A DNA stretch of 64,000 bases from contig LN554852.1 of assembly GCA_000953735.1 (NCBI GenBank), positions 2,429,846-2,493,845 of the forward strand, read 5' to 3'. Below the pieces are notes generated by a model, which saw nothing but the letters and a program-made list of their open reading frames with translations, did no database searches and was not told where the DNA came from. Origin of the DNA: Moritella viscosa. GTDB lineage: Bacteria; Pseudomonadota; Gammaproteobacteria; Enterobacterales; Moritellaceae. This document shows, piece by piece, positions 10,092 through 19,783 of the stretch (position 1 is the first letter of the stretch; each line of letters opens with the position of its first letter). The position numbers and the translations under genes were made by a program.

Positions 10092-13000
10092 TTATTTAGC
10101 TAATGTGGTTGGCGATTTACTCTGTGAAGAAGCAAATTGGCTACCAGCAGGTCCAGCTGCAACATCAATTGATGAGCGCTGTACTACACCTACTTTAGCA
10201 ACAAAATTAATTGTTGAAGGTGAAACTTTCTGAGGTGTTGCCATCTTAACTGTGAAGTTAGTTTTCTTTGAAGTTGTCCCTTGTGCTTGTAATGCAGGTA
10301 AAGAGATAACTTCAATAGGTTGATAGGCAAAAGGTTCGTCAATCCCAAGAGGAGCTGGTGCTTCAATCTCAAAAGGTACATCAACATCAAGAGGAGCTGG
10401 TGCTTCAATCTCAAAAGGTACATCAACATCAAGAGGAGTTGGTGCTTCAATCTCAAAAGGTACATCAACATCAAGAGGAGTTGGTGCTTCAATCTCAAAA
10501 GGAGCTACTACTTCAATTTCAGAAGGTGCTTCCTCAACAGTAACAGCTGGAGCTGCACCTGGACGAGCTGCTGGTGCTGTGTGCATTTGACGTGTTACAG
10601 ATTTAGTTTCAATCTTTACACGGCTAGCAGATGCTTTCGCTGTCGGTGTAACAGTAAGAATAGCTTCAGCTATTACGGGGGCAGGTTTAGCTGCTGCAGC
10701 TGTATGCATAACAGGTTTAGTTACTGCAGCCGTTACAGGTTTAGTTACTTCAGCCGTTACAGGTTTAGTTACTTCAGCCGTTACAGGTTTAGTTACTGCA
10801 GCCGTTACAGGTTTAGTTACTTCAGCCGTTACAGGTTTAGTTACTTCAGCCGTTACAGGTTTAGTTACTGCAGCCGTTACAGGTTTAGTTACTTCAGCCG
10901 TTACAGGTTTAGTTACTTCAGCCGTTACAGGTTTAGTCACTTCAGCCGTTACAGGCTTAGTTACTGCAGCCGTTACAGGTCTTAGTACTTCAGCCGTTAC
11001 AGGTTTAGTCACTTCAGCCGTTACAGGTTTAGTTACTTCAGCCGTTACAGGTTTAGTTACTTCAGCCGTTACAGGTTTAGTCACTTCAGCCGTTACAGGT
11101 TTAGTCACTTCAGCCGTTACAGGTTTAGCTACTGCAGCCGTTACAGGTTTAGCCACTTCAGCCGTTACAGGTTTAGCTACTGCAGGCGTTACAGGTTTAG
11201 TCACTTCAGCCGTTACAGGCTTAGCTACTTCAGCCGTTACAGGCTTAGCTACTTCAGCTGTTACAGGTTTAGCTGCTTCAGTCGTTACAGGCTTAGTTAC
11301 TTCAGTTGTAACGGACTTAGCTGTTTCAGCTTTTGCTACATCGTTAGTTTTAGCATTTTTAGGGCCGCGACGAGTGCGTTTAGCCGATTGCGTATTTACA
11401 TCAGACTTGGACGTCTTTGAAACATTAGCTGTTGCAGGTGTTTGTTCTAATTCTGCAGATACTTTTTGTTCATTGTTAACACGTACTTTTTTACGCATAT
11501 TTCGGCGTTGGCGACGTTCGGCTAAAACAGCTTGATTTTGTGAGCTGCTTTCCTCTTTCGCATTTTTAGTCTGTGTAGGCAACTTTTCTTGATTGTGAGT
11601 TTTTTGTTTTTCATCTAACTTCTTATGCTGTTTAGGTTCAACATTGACTTTTTTATTAGCGTCTTGTTGTTTGTTCTCAACATTATCAGGAGTTCGAGGT
11701 TTACGATTTCGACGAGTACGTGGTTTACGAGGCTCATCATTATGACGGTTGTTCGATGTTTTTTCTGTTACCGTCTTTTTAGGTGTTTCTTTAACTGTCT
11801 CTTTTACGACAACTTTTTCGTCGTTACTGAAGAACTCAGAAATTGCTTTACCAATACGGCTAAATACAGATTCTTTTTCTACTACAGGCTTCACTGCTTT
11901 AGCTTGAGTAGATGCTTTAGGTTTTGCACTTTGCGTTACTTTTTTAACTGCTTGAGTTGGTTTACTTGTTTTCTCTTCAAGTGTGTTAATTTGCTTCACA
12001 AGAGGTTGAACTGTTTCGTTATTTACTTTTGGTTCATAACGAGTGAATTCACGTGATTGTGTCAGTTCAGTGCTCGATAATTCTGAGTTATCGTCATCAG
12101 CTTTAACACGAGAAACTTCAAAATGAGGTGTTTGTAAGTTCTCATTTGGAATGATAAAGCTTTTAACTTTATAACGTTTCTCTAAACGTAGGATTGAGTT
12201 ACGTTTTTCATTTAATAGGTAAGCAGCAACTGGAACAGGTACTTGCGCTACGATGTGATTTGTATTCTCTTTTAGAGACTCTTCTTCGATTAAACGTAGA
12301 ATAGACAGTGCTAAAGATTCATTATCACGGATCGTACCTTGACCATTACAGCGAGGGCAAACATGCGTACTTGACTCACCCAGAGAAGGACGGATACGTT
12401 GACGAGACATTTCCATTAGACCAAATCGAGAGATACGACCTAATTGAATTCGTGCTCGATCTTGTCGTACTGCGTCACGTAAACAGTTTTCAACTTCACG
12501 TTGGTTTTTAACTGGGCCCATATCGATAAAATCGATAACAACAAGGCCACCAAGATCTCGTAGGCGTAGTTGACGAGCAACTTCATCTGCGGCTTCTAAG
12601 TTAGTATTTAATGCCGTTTCTTCAATATCACCACCGCGTGTTGCACGTGCAGAGTTAATATCAATTGATGTTAATGCTTCAGTTGGGTCAATAACAATTG
12701 AACCGCCTGAAGGTAGACGAACTTCGCGTTGAAAAGCTGATTCGATTTGAGTTTCAATTTGGTAGTGATTGAATAAAGGCACATCACCTTGATACAATTT
12801 AATACGGTCGATAAAGTCCGGGCGTATTAATTTGATGCGGCTTTTAGCTTCTTCAAATGCTTTTGGATGATCAATGAGTATTTCACCAATATCTCGACGA
12901 AGATAATCACGAATAGCACGCGCTATCACGTTACTTTCTTGATGTATTAAGAAAGTACCTTGTCGATCTTTTGCGCTATCTTGAATTGCTTGCCAGTGAT

Positions 13001-13568
13001 TTAAAAGTACTTTAAGGTCCCAATCTAGCTCTTCTGCAGATTTACCTACGCCAGCAGTACGAACAATGAGTCCCATGCCTTCTGGTAATTCTAACGTAGC
13101 AAGCGCAGATTTGAGTTCAGTACGCTCATCACCTTCGATACGACGTGAAATACCGCCTGCACGAGGATTGTTTGGCATCAGAACAAGATAACTACCAGCT
13201 AAACTGATGAAGGTTGTTAATGCAGCACCTTTGTTACCACGTTCTTCTTTTTCGATCTGAACAATTACTTCTGTACCTTCTGCAACAACATCTTTAATGC
13301 TTGGACGTCCACGTTGCTTACCAGTACCTTGTTTGAAGTAAGTGCGAGAGATTTCTTTAAGAGGAAGGAAACCGTGGCGGTCTGCACCGTAATCAACAAA
13401 AGCAGCTTCTAAGCTTGGTTCTACACGGGTAATTTTACCTTTATAGATATTCGCTTTCTTTTGTTCATGGCCAGGGCTTTCAATATCTAGATCATAAAGG
13501 CGTTGCCCATCAACTAGCGCAACGCGCAACTCTTCTTTTTGAGTTGCATTAATTAACATTCTTTTCAT
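10092..13568 (-). CDS. rne: Ribonuclease E with a repeat-rich C-terminal scaffold
   Basis: 1158 residues. The endonuclease core of the RNA degradosome, acting in mRNA decay and rRNA/tRNA processing. The N-terminal half (about 1-510) is well conserved: S1 domain (about 35-120), 5'-sensor/RNase H regions, the DNase I-like domain with catalytic Asp residues ('[19 protein letters not shown]', '[10 protein letters not shown]') and the zinc-link CPRCNGQG near residue 400. The C-terminal half is low-complexity. It has Arg-rich RNA-binding stretches (around 630 and 690-700), 25 copies of an 8-residue VTAEVTKP-type repeat, four copies of a 14-residue acidic/proline repeat, and a short end. The tail normally scaffolds RhlB, enolase and PNPase; I could not recognise those microdomains individually. 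rne is divergent from rluC, with a long structured leader. Confidence 0.97.
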   Translation of the reverse strand: MKRMLINATQKEELRVALVDGQRLYDLDIESPGHEQKKANIYKGKITRVEPSLEAAFVDYGADRHGFLPLKEISRTYFKQGTGKQRGRPSIKDVVAEGTEVIVQIEKEERGNKGAALTTFISLAGSYLVLMPNNPRAGGISRRIEGDERTELKSALATLELPEGMGLIVRTAGVGKSAEELDWDLKVLLNHWQAIQDSAKDRQGTFLIHQESNVIARAIRDYLRRDIGEILIDHPKAFEEAKSRIKLIRPDFIDRIKLYQGDVPLFNHYQIETQIESAFQREVRLPSGGSIVIDPTEALTSIDINSARATRGGDIEETALNTNLEAADEVARQLRLRDLGGLVVIDFIDMGPVKNQREVENCLRDAVRQDRARIQLGRISRFGLMEMSRQRIRPSLGESSTHVCPRCNGQGTIRDNESLALSILRLIEEESLKENTNHIVAQVPVPVAAYLLNEKRNSILRLEKRYKVKSFIIPNENLQTPHFEVSRVKADDDNSELSSTELTQSREFTRYEPKVNNETVQPLVKQINTLEEKTSKPTQAVKKVTQSAKPKASTQAKAVKPVVEKESVFSRIGKAISEFFSNDEKVVVKETVKETPKKTVTEKTSNNRHNDEPRKPRTRRNRKPRTPDNVENKQQDANKKVNVEPKQHKKLDEKQKTHNQEKLPTQTKNAKEESSSQNQAVLAERRQRRNMRKKVRVNNEQKVSAELEQTPATANVSKTSKSDVNTQSAKRTRRGPKNAKTNDVAKAETAKSVTTEVTKPVTTEAAKPVTAEVAKPVTAEVAKPVTAEVTKPVTPAVAKPVTAEVAKPVTAAVAKPVTAEVTKPVTAEVTKPVTAEVTKPVTAEVTKPVTAEVTKPVTAEVLRPVTAAVTKPVTAEVTKPVTAEVTKPVTAEVTKPVTAAVTKPVTAEVTKPVTAEVTKPVTAAVTKPVTAEVTKPVTAEVTKPVTAAVTKPVMHTAAAAKPAPVIAEAILTVTPTAKASASRVKIETKSVTRQMHTAPAARPGAAPAVTVEEAPSEIEVVAPFEIEAPTPLDVDVPFEIEAPTPLDVDVPFEIEAPAPLDVDVPFEIEAPAPLGIDEPFAYQPIEVISLPALQAQGTTSKKTNFTVKMATPQKVSPSTINFVAKVGVVQRSSIDVAAGPAGSQFASSQSKSPTTLAK
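10335..10502 (-). repeat. Four 42-bp tandem repeats inside rne
   Basis: Four head-to-tail copies encode [14 protein letters not shown] and close variants (the last is [14 protein letters not shown]). They are in frame and highly similar at the DNA level, suggesting recent duplication. The acidic, proline-rich sequence is presumably disordered. Confidence 0.95.
10713..11312 (-). repeat. 25 tandem 24-bp repeats inside rne
   Basis: Exactly 600 bp. Each unit encodes VTAEVTKP or a variant ([40 protein letters not shown]). Units nearer the start of the gene are more diverged (TTE, EVA), while distal units are nearly identical, as expected if the array grows by slippage. All stay in frame, so the array adds 200 residues of Lys/Pro-spaced linker. 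Confidence 0.97.
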
Positions 13569-13629
13569 TTTTTTATGTTACTTATAAATTAATTTTCATG
13601 CTTGGATAAATTAGTTAGACGTACATCAG

Positions 13630-13676
13630 GCCTTGTGTCTGTAGATAATCAACCTCTCGGCTGTTTAAATTAAGGC
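13630..13676 (-). promoter_or_regulatory. rne 5'-UTR stem-loop, candidate autoregulatory element
   Basis: On the rne strand GCCTT pairs with AAGGC, enclosing an inner hairpin CAGCC-GAGA-GGTTG with a GNRA-type tetraloop and large internal loops. It lies 62-108 nt upstream of the rne start. E. coli rne is autoregulated through a structured 5' UTR (hairpin 2) cut by RNase E; this is a positional candidate for the same element. The structure is seen by eye and was not folded computationally. Confidence 0.5.
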
Positions 13677-13770
13677 GCTGTTAGATGCTCTAATTGTGAT
13701 TAAGTGTCTTACGATTATTTCTGCACTTATTAGATTCCATCGATAACTAACGTGTATAATTGCATTCGAA

Positions 13771-13849
13771 AAGGTGTCTTATATAGAAGTTGAATTGTGG
13801 GAGGTGGTATCCAGCTGGATAAATGAAACTCCCTATCAACGTACACCTT
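13771..13849 (-). promoter_or_regulatory. Nested inverted repeats in the rne leader
   Basis: Three tiers: AAGGTGT (13771-13777) with ACACCTT (13843-13849); GGGAG (13799-13803) with CTCCC (13829-13833); and a perfect 14-bp palindrome TATCCAGCTGGATA (13808-13821) at the centre. It lies 200-280 nt upstream of the rne start, where a long rne leader would be, but it could also act as DNA in the divergent promoter. Confidence 0.5.
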
Positions 13850-14110
13850 ATATACAAAATGTATGCTAAAAATCCGCAGCAAGAATAACAGCATCCTGGT
13901 TATTCTGAAATTATTGGTATAAATAAATGATTATTTACCCCAATAGCAGATATACTAAAGCCATTATCATTCTTGGCTGTATTTTTTTAGCAGTACAGAG
14001 GGTATTATCCCACTGCCTGCATTAATATAGCAAGTTAACTTTCCATTCAATTTAGAAATTCTTTTCAAATTGATACTTATACGCATTTTGAGCTAGACAA
14101 TAAAATAATT

Positions 14111-15064
14111 ATGACCGATAAAATTTCACCGAAAGTAGAATTTGTAACCATTACTGAAGATTATCAAGGACAGCGAATTGATAACTTTTTACGCACCAAG
14201 TTAAAAGGTGTGCCAAAAAGTATGATTTACCGCATCATACGTAAAGGTGAGGTGAGAGTTAACAAGGGTAGAATTAAACCTGAGTATAAATTACAGCCTG
14301 AAGATATTGTTCGTGTGCCACCAGTGCGTGTTTCTGAAACCGAAGCAATCTCACCGTCTGCAAATTTAGATTCGGTACGAGCGCTTGAATCTCAAATTAT
14401 TTATGAAGATGACTACTTAATTGTCATCAACAAACCATCTGGAATGGCTGTTCACGGTGGTAGTGGGTTAAGCTTTGGTTTAATCGAAGGTTTACGTGCT
14501 ATCCGACCTGATAGTCGATATCTTGAATTGGTGCATCGTTTAGATCGTGATACGTCAGGTTGCCTATTAGTTGCTAAAAAACGTAGTACGCTAAAAGCAC
14601 TACATGAGCAATTACGTTTAAAAACCATGCAAAAAGATTATCAAGCACTTGTTGCAGGCGCATGGCCACGTAGTACAAAAGTGGTGAATGCACCGTTGTT
14701 AAAGAATACAGTAAGCTCGGGCGAACGTATTGTACGTGTTGATGAAGAAGGTAAACAATCTCAGACTCGTTTTAAAATCATTCAACGCTATGAACACGGC
14801 ACATTGATACAAGCGAGTCCAATTACTGGTCGAACACACCAAATTCGTGTACATACTTTACATGCTGGTCATCCAATTGCTTGTGATGATAAATATGGCG
14901 ATAAAGATTTTACTAAACACATGAACGGTTTGGGCTTAAAACGTCTATTTTTACATGCCGCACGCTTAAAATTCTTTAATCCGGGCACAGAAGAAACACA
15001 AGAAGTTGAGGCGCCACTCGATATGGCACTAGTAAGAGCACTGGAAAAATTGAAAAAGTGCTAA
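14111..15064 (+). CDS. rluC: 23S rRNA pseudouridine synthase RluC
   Basis: 317 residues. It isomerises uridines in 23S rRNA (955/2504/2580 in E. coli numbering). It has an N-terminal S4 RNA-binding domain (about 17-80; 'RIDNFLRTKLKGVPKSMIYR') and the RluA-family catalytic domain with the HRLDRDTSG motif (catalytic Asp) and 'ITGRTHQIRVH'. It is divergent from rne, an arrangement typical of gammaproteobacteria that separates RluC from RluD. Confidence 0.95.
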   Translation: MTDKISPKVEFVTITEDYQGQRIDNFLRTKLKGVPKSMIYRIIRKGEVRVNKGRIKPEYKLQPEDIVRVPPVRVSETEAISPSANLDSVRALESQIIYEDDYLIVINKPSGMAVHGGSGLSFGLIEGLRAIRPDSRYLELVHRLDRDTSGCLLVAKKRSTLKALHEQLRLKTMQKDYQALVAGAWPRSTKVVNAPLLKNTVSSGERIVRVDEEGKQSQTRFKIIQRYEHGTLIQASPITGRTHQIRVHTLHAGHPIACDDKYGDKDFTKHMNGLGLKRLFLHAARLKFFNPGTEETQEVEAPLDMALVRALEKLKKC

Positions 15065-15090
15065 TAAATCGATAATTAAGCCATATGTCG

Positions 15091-15123
15091 AAAGCCCGCA
15101 TTGATCTAATGTGGGCTTTTTTA
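15091..15123 (+). terminator. Terminator after rluC
   Basis: Stem AAAGCCCGCAT/ATGTGGGCTTT (one G-T pair) followed by T residues, 27 bp after the rluC stop. Confidence 0.85.
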
Positions 15124-15144
15124 TTTGTATGCGCTTATAAAAAA

Positions 15145-15732
15145 CTATTCAGCTAAAACGTCGTATCCTTGCTCTTGCAAAATTTCAACTAAACTAATGA
15201 GTGGTAATCCGATTAAAGTATTTGGATCCTTGCCTTCTAATTTAGAAAATAATGCGATACCAAGACCTTCACACATAAAACTTCCGGCACAATTATACGG
15301 TTTTTCGGTTTCAAGATAGTAACGAATTTGGCTGTCAGTTAACGTCCTAAAATGAACAATGAAGCGTTCAACTATCGTATCTGTACGACCCGTACATTGA
15401 TTTACAACAGAAAGCCCTGTGTAAAAAGTTATATTTTGTGCAGAAACGGCAGATAATTGTGCAAAAGCTGTTTCAAAATTGCCTGGTTTACCTATTATTT
15501 TGTTATTAATGACACAAACCTGATCCGATCCGATAGATATTGAGTTACTATACTCTCGACTGGCAGCTTGAGCTTTTTCTAGTGCTAGGCGTGATACAAG
15601 AATTTCAGCCGTTTCGTTTGGCTTTTCGGTTTCATCGACTTTTGGGTTGAAGGTGTCGAAAGGGCAGTTTAGTTTTTCTAAGATCTGTTTACGGAATGGG
15701 GATGTTGAAGCAAGGATCAGTTTAGGTCTCAT
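15145..15732 (-). CDS. yceF: Maf-family nucleotide pyrophosphatase (YceF type)
   Basis: 195 residues. It starts with the Maf signature 'LILASTSPFRKQILEKL', followed by 'IGSDQVCVIN' and 'IIGKPG'. The position next to yceD-rpmF and the sequence fit the YceF subgroup, which removes 7-methyl-GTP and related non-canonical nucleotides. It is divergent from yceD, with about 130 bp between the genes. Confidence 0.92.
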   Translation of the reverse strand: MRPKLILASTSPFRKQILEKLNCPFDTFNPKVDETEKPNETAEILVSRLALEKAQAASREYSNSISIGSDQVCVINNKIIGKPGNFETAFAQLSAVSAQNITFYTGLSVVNQCTGRTDTIVERFIVHFRTLTDSQIRYYLETEKPYNCAGSFMCEGLGIALFSKLEGKDPNTLIGLPLISLVEILQEQGYDVLAE

Positions 15733-15863
15733 GGTTTATCTATCATCAATTATTTAATTATTTGGTGATTTTAACGACAAGTGACCTATTTTTGTAGGAA
15801 AAATTGATTTTTTTTCATTTTCCTTTTGACTCTAACATGATGAATCTATATTATCCGCAACCT

Positions 15864-16385
15864 ATGAAAAAGGTAAAACTACCAGTAACTGTTGATCCTT
15901 ATCGTACCGCTCAACAAAGATTGGACTTTAACACTAGTGTTGAAGCTCGTCTGTTGAAACGTATTACGGATGCAACGGCAGGTGAACCAAGTGATGCTGA
16001 GGTATCAATTTCGTTCAGTAAAGACAGTCAAGGTCTTATAGTGATACAGGGTAGCGTATCACTAACCGTTAACCTTGAATGTCAGCGCTGTGGCGGAATA
16101 TTTAAGCAAGCTTGTGAAACCGAATTTAGATATAGTCCTGTGAAAAATGATTCTCAGGCCGAAGATCTGCCAGATGCTTATGAGCCCATTGAATTGGACG
16201 CAAATGGCGAAGTTAATCCGATTTCATTCATTGAAGATGAAGTGATTATCAATTTACCTCTGGTTGCTTTGCACTCAGAGGAGGATTGTTCAGTGAATCC
16301 CAATGAAATGAGTTTTGGTGAAATCGAGCCTGCTGATGAGCAGCCCAACCCATTTGCAGCTTTATCTGAATTAAAGCGCAAGTAA
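15864..16385 (+). CDS. yceD: YceD/DUF177 family protein
   Basis: 173 residues from the ATG at 15864, exactly the E. coli YceD length, and beginning MKKVKLPVTVDPYRTAQ as in that family. The frame is open further upstream (TTG 15804, ATG 15837), but the extra residues are not conserved in memory. The conserved LECQRCGG stretch and the C-terminal PNPFAALSELKRK are present. The family is linked to 23S rRNA accumulation and is nearly always next to rpmF, which follows 16 bp downstream. Confidence 0.9.
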   Translation: MKKVKLPVTVDPYRTAQQRLDFNTSVEARLLKRITDATAGEPSDAEVSISFSKDSQGLIVIQGSVSLTVNLECQRCGGIFKQACETEFRYSPVKNDSQAEDLPDAYEPIELDANGEVNPISFIEDEVIINLPLVALHSEEDCSVNPNEMSFGEIEPADEQPNPFAALSELKRK

Positions 16386-16401
16386 TTAGGAGTATAGGTC
16401 A

Positions 16402-16572
16402 ATGGCCGTACAAAAAAGTAAAGTAACTCGTTCACGCCGTGGTCAACGTCGTTCACATGACGCTCTAACTGCAGCAGCTACAACTGTTGACGTGACTTCA
16501 GGTGAAACTCACCTACGTCACAATGTAACAGCTGATGGTTACTACAAAGGCGTTAAAGTAATTAACAAATAA
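16402..16572 (+). CDS. rpmF: Ribosomal protein L32
   Basis: 56 residues starting [20 protein letters not shown] and ending [10 protein letters not shown], a clear L32. AGGAG lies upstream. It is the second gene of the yceD-rpmF-plsX-fab operon, which ties ribosome production to membrane lipid synthesis. Confidence 0.97.
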   Translation: MAVQKSKVTRSRRGQRRSHDALTAAATTVDVTSGETHLRHNVTADGYYKGVKVINK

Positions 16573-16583
16573 GTTATATTACT

Positions 16584-17597
16584 TTGCCTAATCTAACAAT
16601 TGCGTTAGATGCCATGGGGGGCGATTTCGGCCCCCATGTCACTATCCCCGCCGCAATAAATATACTTAAAAAGTATAAACATCTCTCTATTTACCTTGTC
16701 GGTAACGAAGCTGAAATAACCCCTTTATTACAGCAAACTTCTACGTCTATTACATCTCGTTGTACAATTATTCCTAGTTTCGATGATATACCCATGGATC
16801 TTGCCCCTGCGCTATCACTGCGTAATTTTAAGCAGTCCTCTATGCGTATGGCATTGAACCTTGTCCGTGAAGGTAAGGCGCAAGCTTGTGTGAGCGCTGG
16901 AAATACCGGTGCATTAATGGTGCTTTCACGACATTTACTGAAAGTGCTGCCTTTTGTCGACAGACCTGCATTAGTTTCTGCGCTACCTTCTATGACGAAA
17001 CAACCTGTATATATGCTCGATTTGGGTGTGAATGTAAGTTGTGATGCCGATGCATTATTTCAATTTGCATTAATGGGTACTGCGCTTGCAGAACATGTTG
17101 GTAATATACCGAACCCAAGAGTTGCTTTACTTAATGTCGGCCAAGAGGATATTAAAGGTAATGACCTAGTTAAGCGAGCTGCGCAATTACTGTCTGACCA
17201 CCAAAGCTTAAATTATATTGGTTTTATTGAAGGCAATGATATTTTTTCTGGTAAAGCAGACGTCATTGTATGCGATGGTTTTACCGGTAATGTCGCGCTT
17301 AAAACAAGTGAAGGTGTTGTGGACTTGGTTATTTCTCAACTCACATCTGTATCAAATAAGAACATATTTACTAAATTGTTATCATTATTGGTCAAACCAC
17401 TAATAATGAACAGTCTAAGACGTTTGAAACCCGACCAGTATAACGGAGCAACTTTGTTAGGATTGCCGGGTATTGTAATTAAGAGTCATGGTAATGCTGA
17501 GCAGGTTGCCTTTGAATTTGCAATTGAACAGGCCGTAAAAGAAGTTGAAAGTGGATTAGTCGATAAAATATCCACAAGTCTTGATGTTATTGATTAA
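16584..17597 (+). CDS. plsX: Phosphate acyltransferase PlsX
   Basis: 337 residues. It converts acyl-ACP to acyl-phosphate at the membrane surface for phospholipid synthesis. It starts at a TTG 11 bp after rpmF (PNLTIALDAMGGDFGP); the next in-frame ATG is inside the conserved AMGGDFGP motif. The 'SAGNTGALMVLSRHLL' and 'VCDGFTGNVALKTSEG' motifs are present. fabH, which commonly follows plsX, is absent; fabD follows after 132 bp. Confidence 0.95.
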   Translation: MPNLTIALDAMGGDFGPHVTIPAAINILKKYKHLSIYLVGNEAEITPLLQQTSTSITSRCTIIPSFDDIPMDLAPALSLRNFKQSSMRMALNLVREGKAQACVSAGNTGALMVLSRHLLKVLPFVDRPALVSALPSMTKQPVYMLDLGVNVSCDADALFQFALMGTALAEHVGNIPNPRVALLNVGQEDIKGNDLVKRAAQLLSDHQSLNYIGFIEGNDIFSGKADVIVCDGFTGNVALKTSEGVVDLVISQLTSVSNKNIFTKLLSLLVKPLIMNSLRRLKPDQYNGATLLGLPGIVIKSHGNAEQVAFEFAIEQAVKEVESGLVDKISTSLDVID

Positions 17598-17729
17598 GAT
17601 TAAATTTAACTCACTTTATTAGTCTTTTCTCTTGAAAAATTCCATCGTTATCCTCATATTACTTTCTAGTTAGATAAGTTCATTCTCAAATTGATACATG
17701 AATCTTTATTAATTTTTTATAGGTAATTT

Positions 17730-18653
17730 ATGTCAAAATATGCAGTAGTATTCCCAGGTCAGGGATCACAAACAATTGGTATGCTTGCAGATCTTGCTTG
17801 CGATCATTCTGTTGTAGAGCAGACGTTTTTACAAGCAAGTGAAGTGCTTGGCTATGACCTATGGGATTTAGTGCAAAACGGAACTACTGAAGATCTAAGC
17901 CAAACTCATATCACGCAACCTGCATTATTGGCTACCTCTGTTGCTTTGTGGCGAATCGCCTCTGCGAAAGAAAGCTTTAAGCCTTCATTAGTTGCTGGTC
18001 ATAGTTTAGGCGAGTACTCAGCATTAGTATGTGCTGGTGTGATTAAATTCGAAGACGCGATTGCACTTGTTGAATTACGTGGACAATTGATGCAACAAGC
18101 CGTACCACAAGGTATTGGCGCAATGGCTGCGGTTATTGGTCTAGATAATGATGCGACGGTTGCAGCTTGTGAGAAAGCCGCAGAAGGCGAAGTTGTTTCG
18201 GCTGTAAACTTTAATTCTCCAGGTCAGGTTGTGATTGCAGGTAATAAAGCTGCAGTTTCGCGTGCTTCTGAGTTATGTGTTGAAGCGGGGGCTCGACGTG
18301 TAATGCCTTTACCAGTAAGTGTGCCTTCTCATTGCTCGTTAATGAAACCTGCAGCGGATGAATTAAAAATCGCATTAGAACAAGTTACTTTTAATACACC
18401 TGTCATTAAGTTGATTAATAATGTTGATGTAGCGTCACCAACAGATGCAGATAGCATTAAAGATGCGCTTATTCGTCAACTTTATATGCCAGTACGCTGG
18501 ACTGAAGTGATAGAAGCTATGGCGAAAGAAGAAATTACAGCGTTATATGAATTCGGTCCTGGTAAAGTACTTACAGGCCTTGTTAAGCGTATTGATAAAA
18601 CGATTAAAGGTAGTGCAGTAAATAATCAAGCAACAATTGCTGATTTTGCATAA
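17730..18653 (+). CDS. fabD: Malonyl-CoA-ACP transacylase
   Basis: 307 residues. It transfers malonyl from CoA to ACP for fatty acid elongation. It has 'VFPGQGSQTIGML' at the N-terminus, the nucleophile motif AGHSLGEYSAL (Ser about 92) and 'VPSHCSLM' with the catalytic His. fabG follows after 16 bp. Confidence 0.97.
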   Translation: MSKYAVVFPGQGSQTIGMLADLACDHSVVEQTFLQASEVLGYDLWDLVQNGTTEDLSQTHITQPALLATSVALWRIASAKESFKPSLVAGHSLGEYSALVCAGVIKFEDAIALVELRGQLMQQAVPQGIGAMAAVIGLDNDATVAACEKAAEGEVVSAVNFNSPGQVVIAGNKAAVSRASELCVEAGARRVMPLPVSVPSHCSLMKPAADELKIALEQVTFNTPVIKLINNVDVASPTDADSIKDALIRQLYMPVRWTEVIEAMAKEEITALYEFGPGKVLTGLVKRIDKTIKGSAVNNQATIADFA

Positions 18654-18669
18654 TAGTAGGAATAAATAA

Positions 18670-19404
18670 ATGAGTTTTTCAAGTAAAACAGTACTCGTAA
18701 CGGGCGCAAGCCGTGGTATTGGTCGCGCAATCGCGGAACATTTTGCAAAGTTAGGTGCCCAAGTTATTGGTACTGCAACTTCTGCACAAGGTGCTGAGCG
18801 TATTGGCGCTTATTTAGGGGATGCAGGTTTTGGTCTGGAACTAAATGTGACAAATCAAGATTCAGTCGATGCATTATATGCTGAGATCAAAACCCGTGTT
18901 GGGCACATTGATATTTTGGTGAATAATGCCGGTATTACAGCAGATAATATTTTCTTACGTATGAAAGAAGATGAATGGTGCAATGTTATTGACACTAACT
19001 TGACCTCTTTATACCGTTTATGTAAGCCTTGCTTACGTGGCATGATGAAGCAACGTTTTGGTCGTATTATAAACATTGGTTCTGTTGTTGGATCAACTGG
19101 TAACGGTGGCCAAGCAAATTATGCAGCGGCTAAGTCTGGTTTACTAGGTTTTACTAAGTCACTTGCAAGTGAAATTGCATCACGTGGTATCACTGTGAAC
19201 GCGGTTGCACCTGGTTTTATCGAAACTGATATGACAAGTGAATTATCTGAAGAACAAAAACAAACAATATTAGCTCAAGTACCAACCAATCGTCTTGGGA
19301 GTACTGTTGAGATAGCGGAAACTGTTGGATTTTTAGCATCTGATGGTGCAAGCTATATCACGGGTGAGACTATCCATGTAAATGGCGGAATGTATATGGC
19401 ATAG
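18670..19404 (+). CDS. fabG: 3-oxoacyl-ACP reductase
   Basis: 244 residues. An NADPH-dependent short-chain dehydrogenase with GASRGIGRAIA (cofactor), NNAGIT, the catalytic Ser in IGSVVGSTG and YAAAKSG (catalytic Tyr and Lys). It reduces beta-ketoacyl-ACP. It is the third fab gene, with acpP 142 bp downstream. Confidence 0.97.
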   Translation: MSFSSKTVLVTGASRGIGRAIAEHFAKLGAQVIGTATSAQGAERIGAYLGDAGFGLELNVTNQDSVDALYAEIKTRVGHIDILVNNAGITADNIFLRMKEDEWCNVIDTNLTSLYRLCKPCLRGMMKQRFGRIINIGSVVGSTGNGGQANYAAAKSGLLGFTKSLASEIASRGITVNAVAPGFIETDMTSELSEEQKQTILAQVPTNRLGSTVEIAETVGFLASDGASYITGETIHVNGGMYMA

Positions 19405-19546
19405 CCATTTATATTTGATTTTGTTTATAAATTTGCGAGCTTTTTCACCATTCGTGGTTTGACCACCAAGTTAAGGGTTGCAAGTTTATGAGTAATCAAT
19501 AAACTACTAATCAAAAGCTTTATATTTTTTAAAGGAAAAGTAAAAC

Positions 19547-19783
19547 ATGAGTAACTACGAAGAACGCGTAAAAAAAATCATTATCGAACAACTTGGTGTT
19601 AAAGAAGAAGAAGTTAAAAACGAAGCTTCTTTTGTTGATGACCTAGGTGCAGATTCTCTAGATACAGTTGAACTAGTTATGGCTCTAGAAGAAGAATTCG
19701 ATACTGATATTCCAGACGATGAAGCAGAGAAAATTACTACTGTTCAAGCTGCAATCGACTTCGTTGTTTCTAGCGCTGAATAA
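19547..19783 (+). CDS. acpP: Acyl carrier protein
   Basis: 78 residues, highly acidic, with the 4'-phosphopantetheine attachment motif [12 protein letters not shown] (Ser about 37). It carries acyl intermediates for fatty acid and lipid synthesis. A ribosome binding site (AAAGGA) precedes it. The 142-bp gap before it may hold its own promoter, as is known for acpP in other species. Confidence 0.98.
   Translation: MSNYEERVKKIIIEQLGVKEEEVKNEASFVDDLGADSLDTVELVMALEEEFDTDIPDDEAEKITTVQAAIDFVVSSAE

Larger units (their letters stand above)
13569..14110. other. rne-rluC divergent spacer, structured
   Basis: 542 bp with no gene. It holds the long leader of rne (minus strand) and the rluC promoter region. 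Three inverted-repeat structures are visible: 13630-13676, the nested set 13771-13849, and a small stem 13882-13906 (8 bp, 9-nt loop). No T-runs follow, so these are not terminators. Confidence 0.6.

Noticed and set aside
10320-10985. A 221-residue Tyr/Phe/Ser-repeat ORF on the plus strand
   Set aside because: It is the antisense reading of the rne tandem repeats; periodicity keeps the frame open. No ribosome binding site or family match.
10713-11312. Regular 24-bp repeats that look like a CRISPR array
   Set aside because: There are no spacers; units are contiguous, in frame and part of the RNase E coding sequence. No cas genes are present.
15804-15863. N-terminal extension of yceD from the TTG at 15804
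   Set aside because: The extension is not part of the family, and the ATG at 15864 gives the exact length and N-terminus of E. coli YceD.
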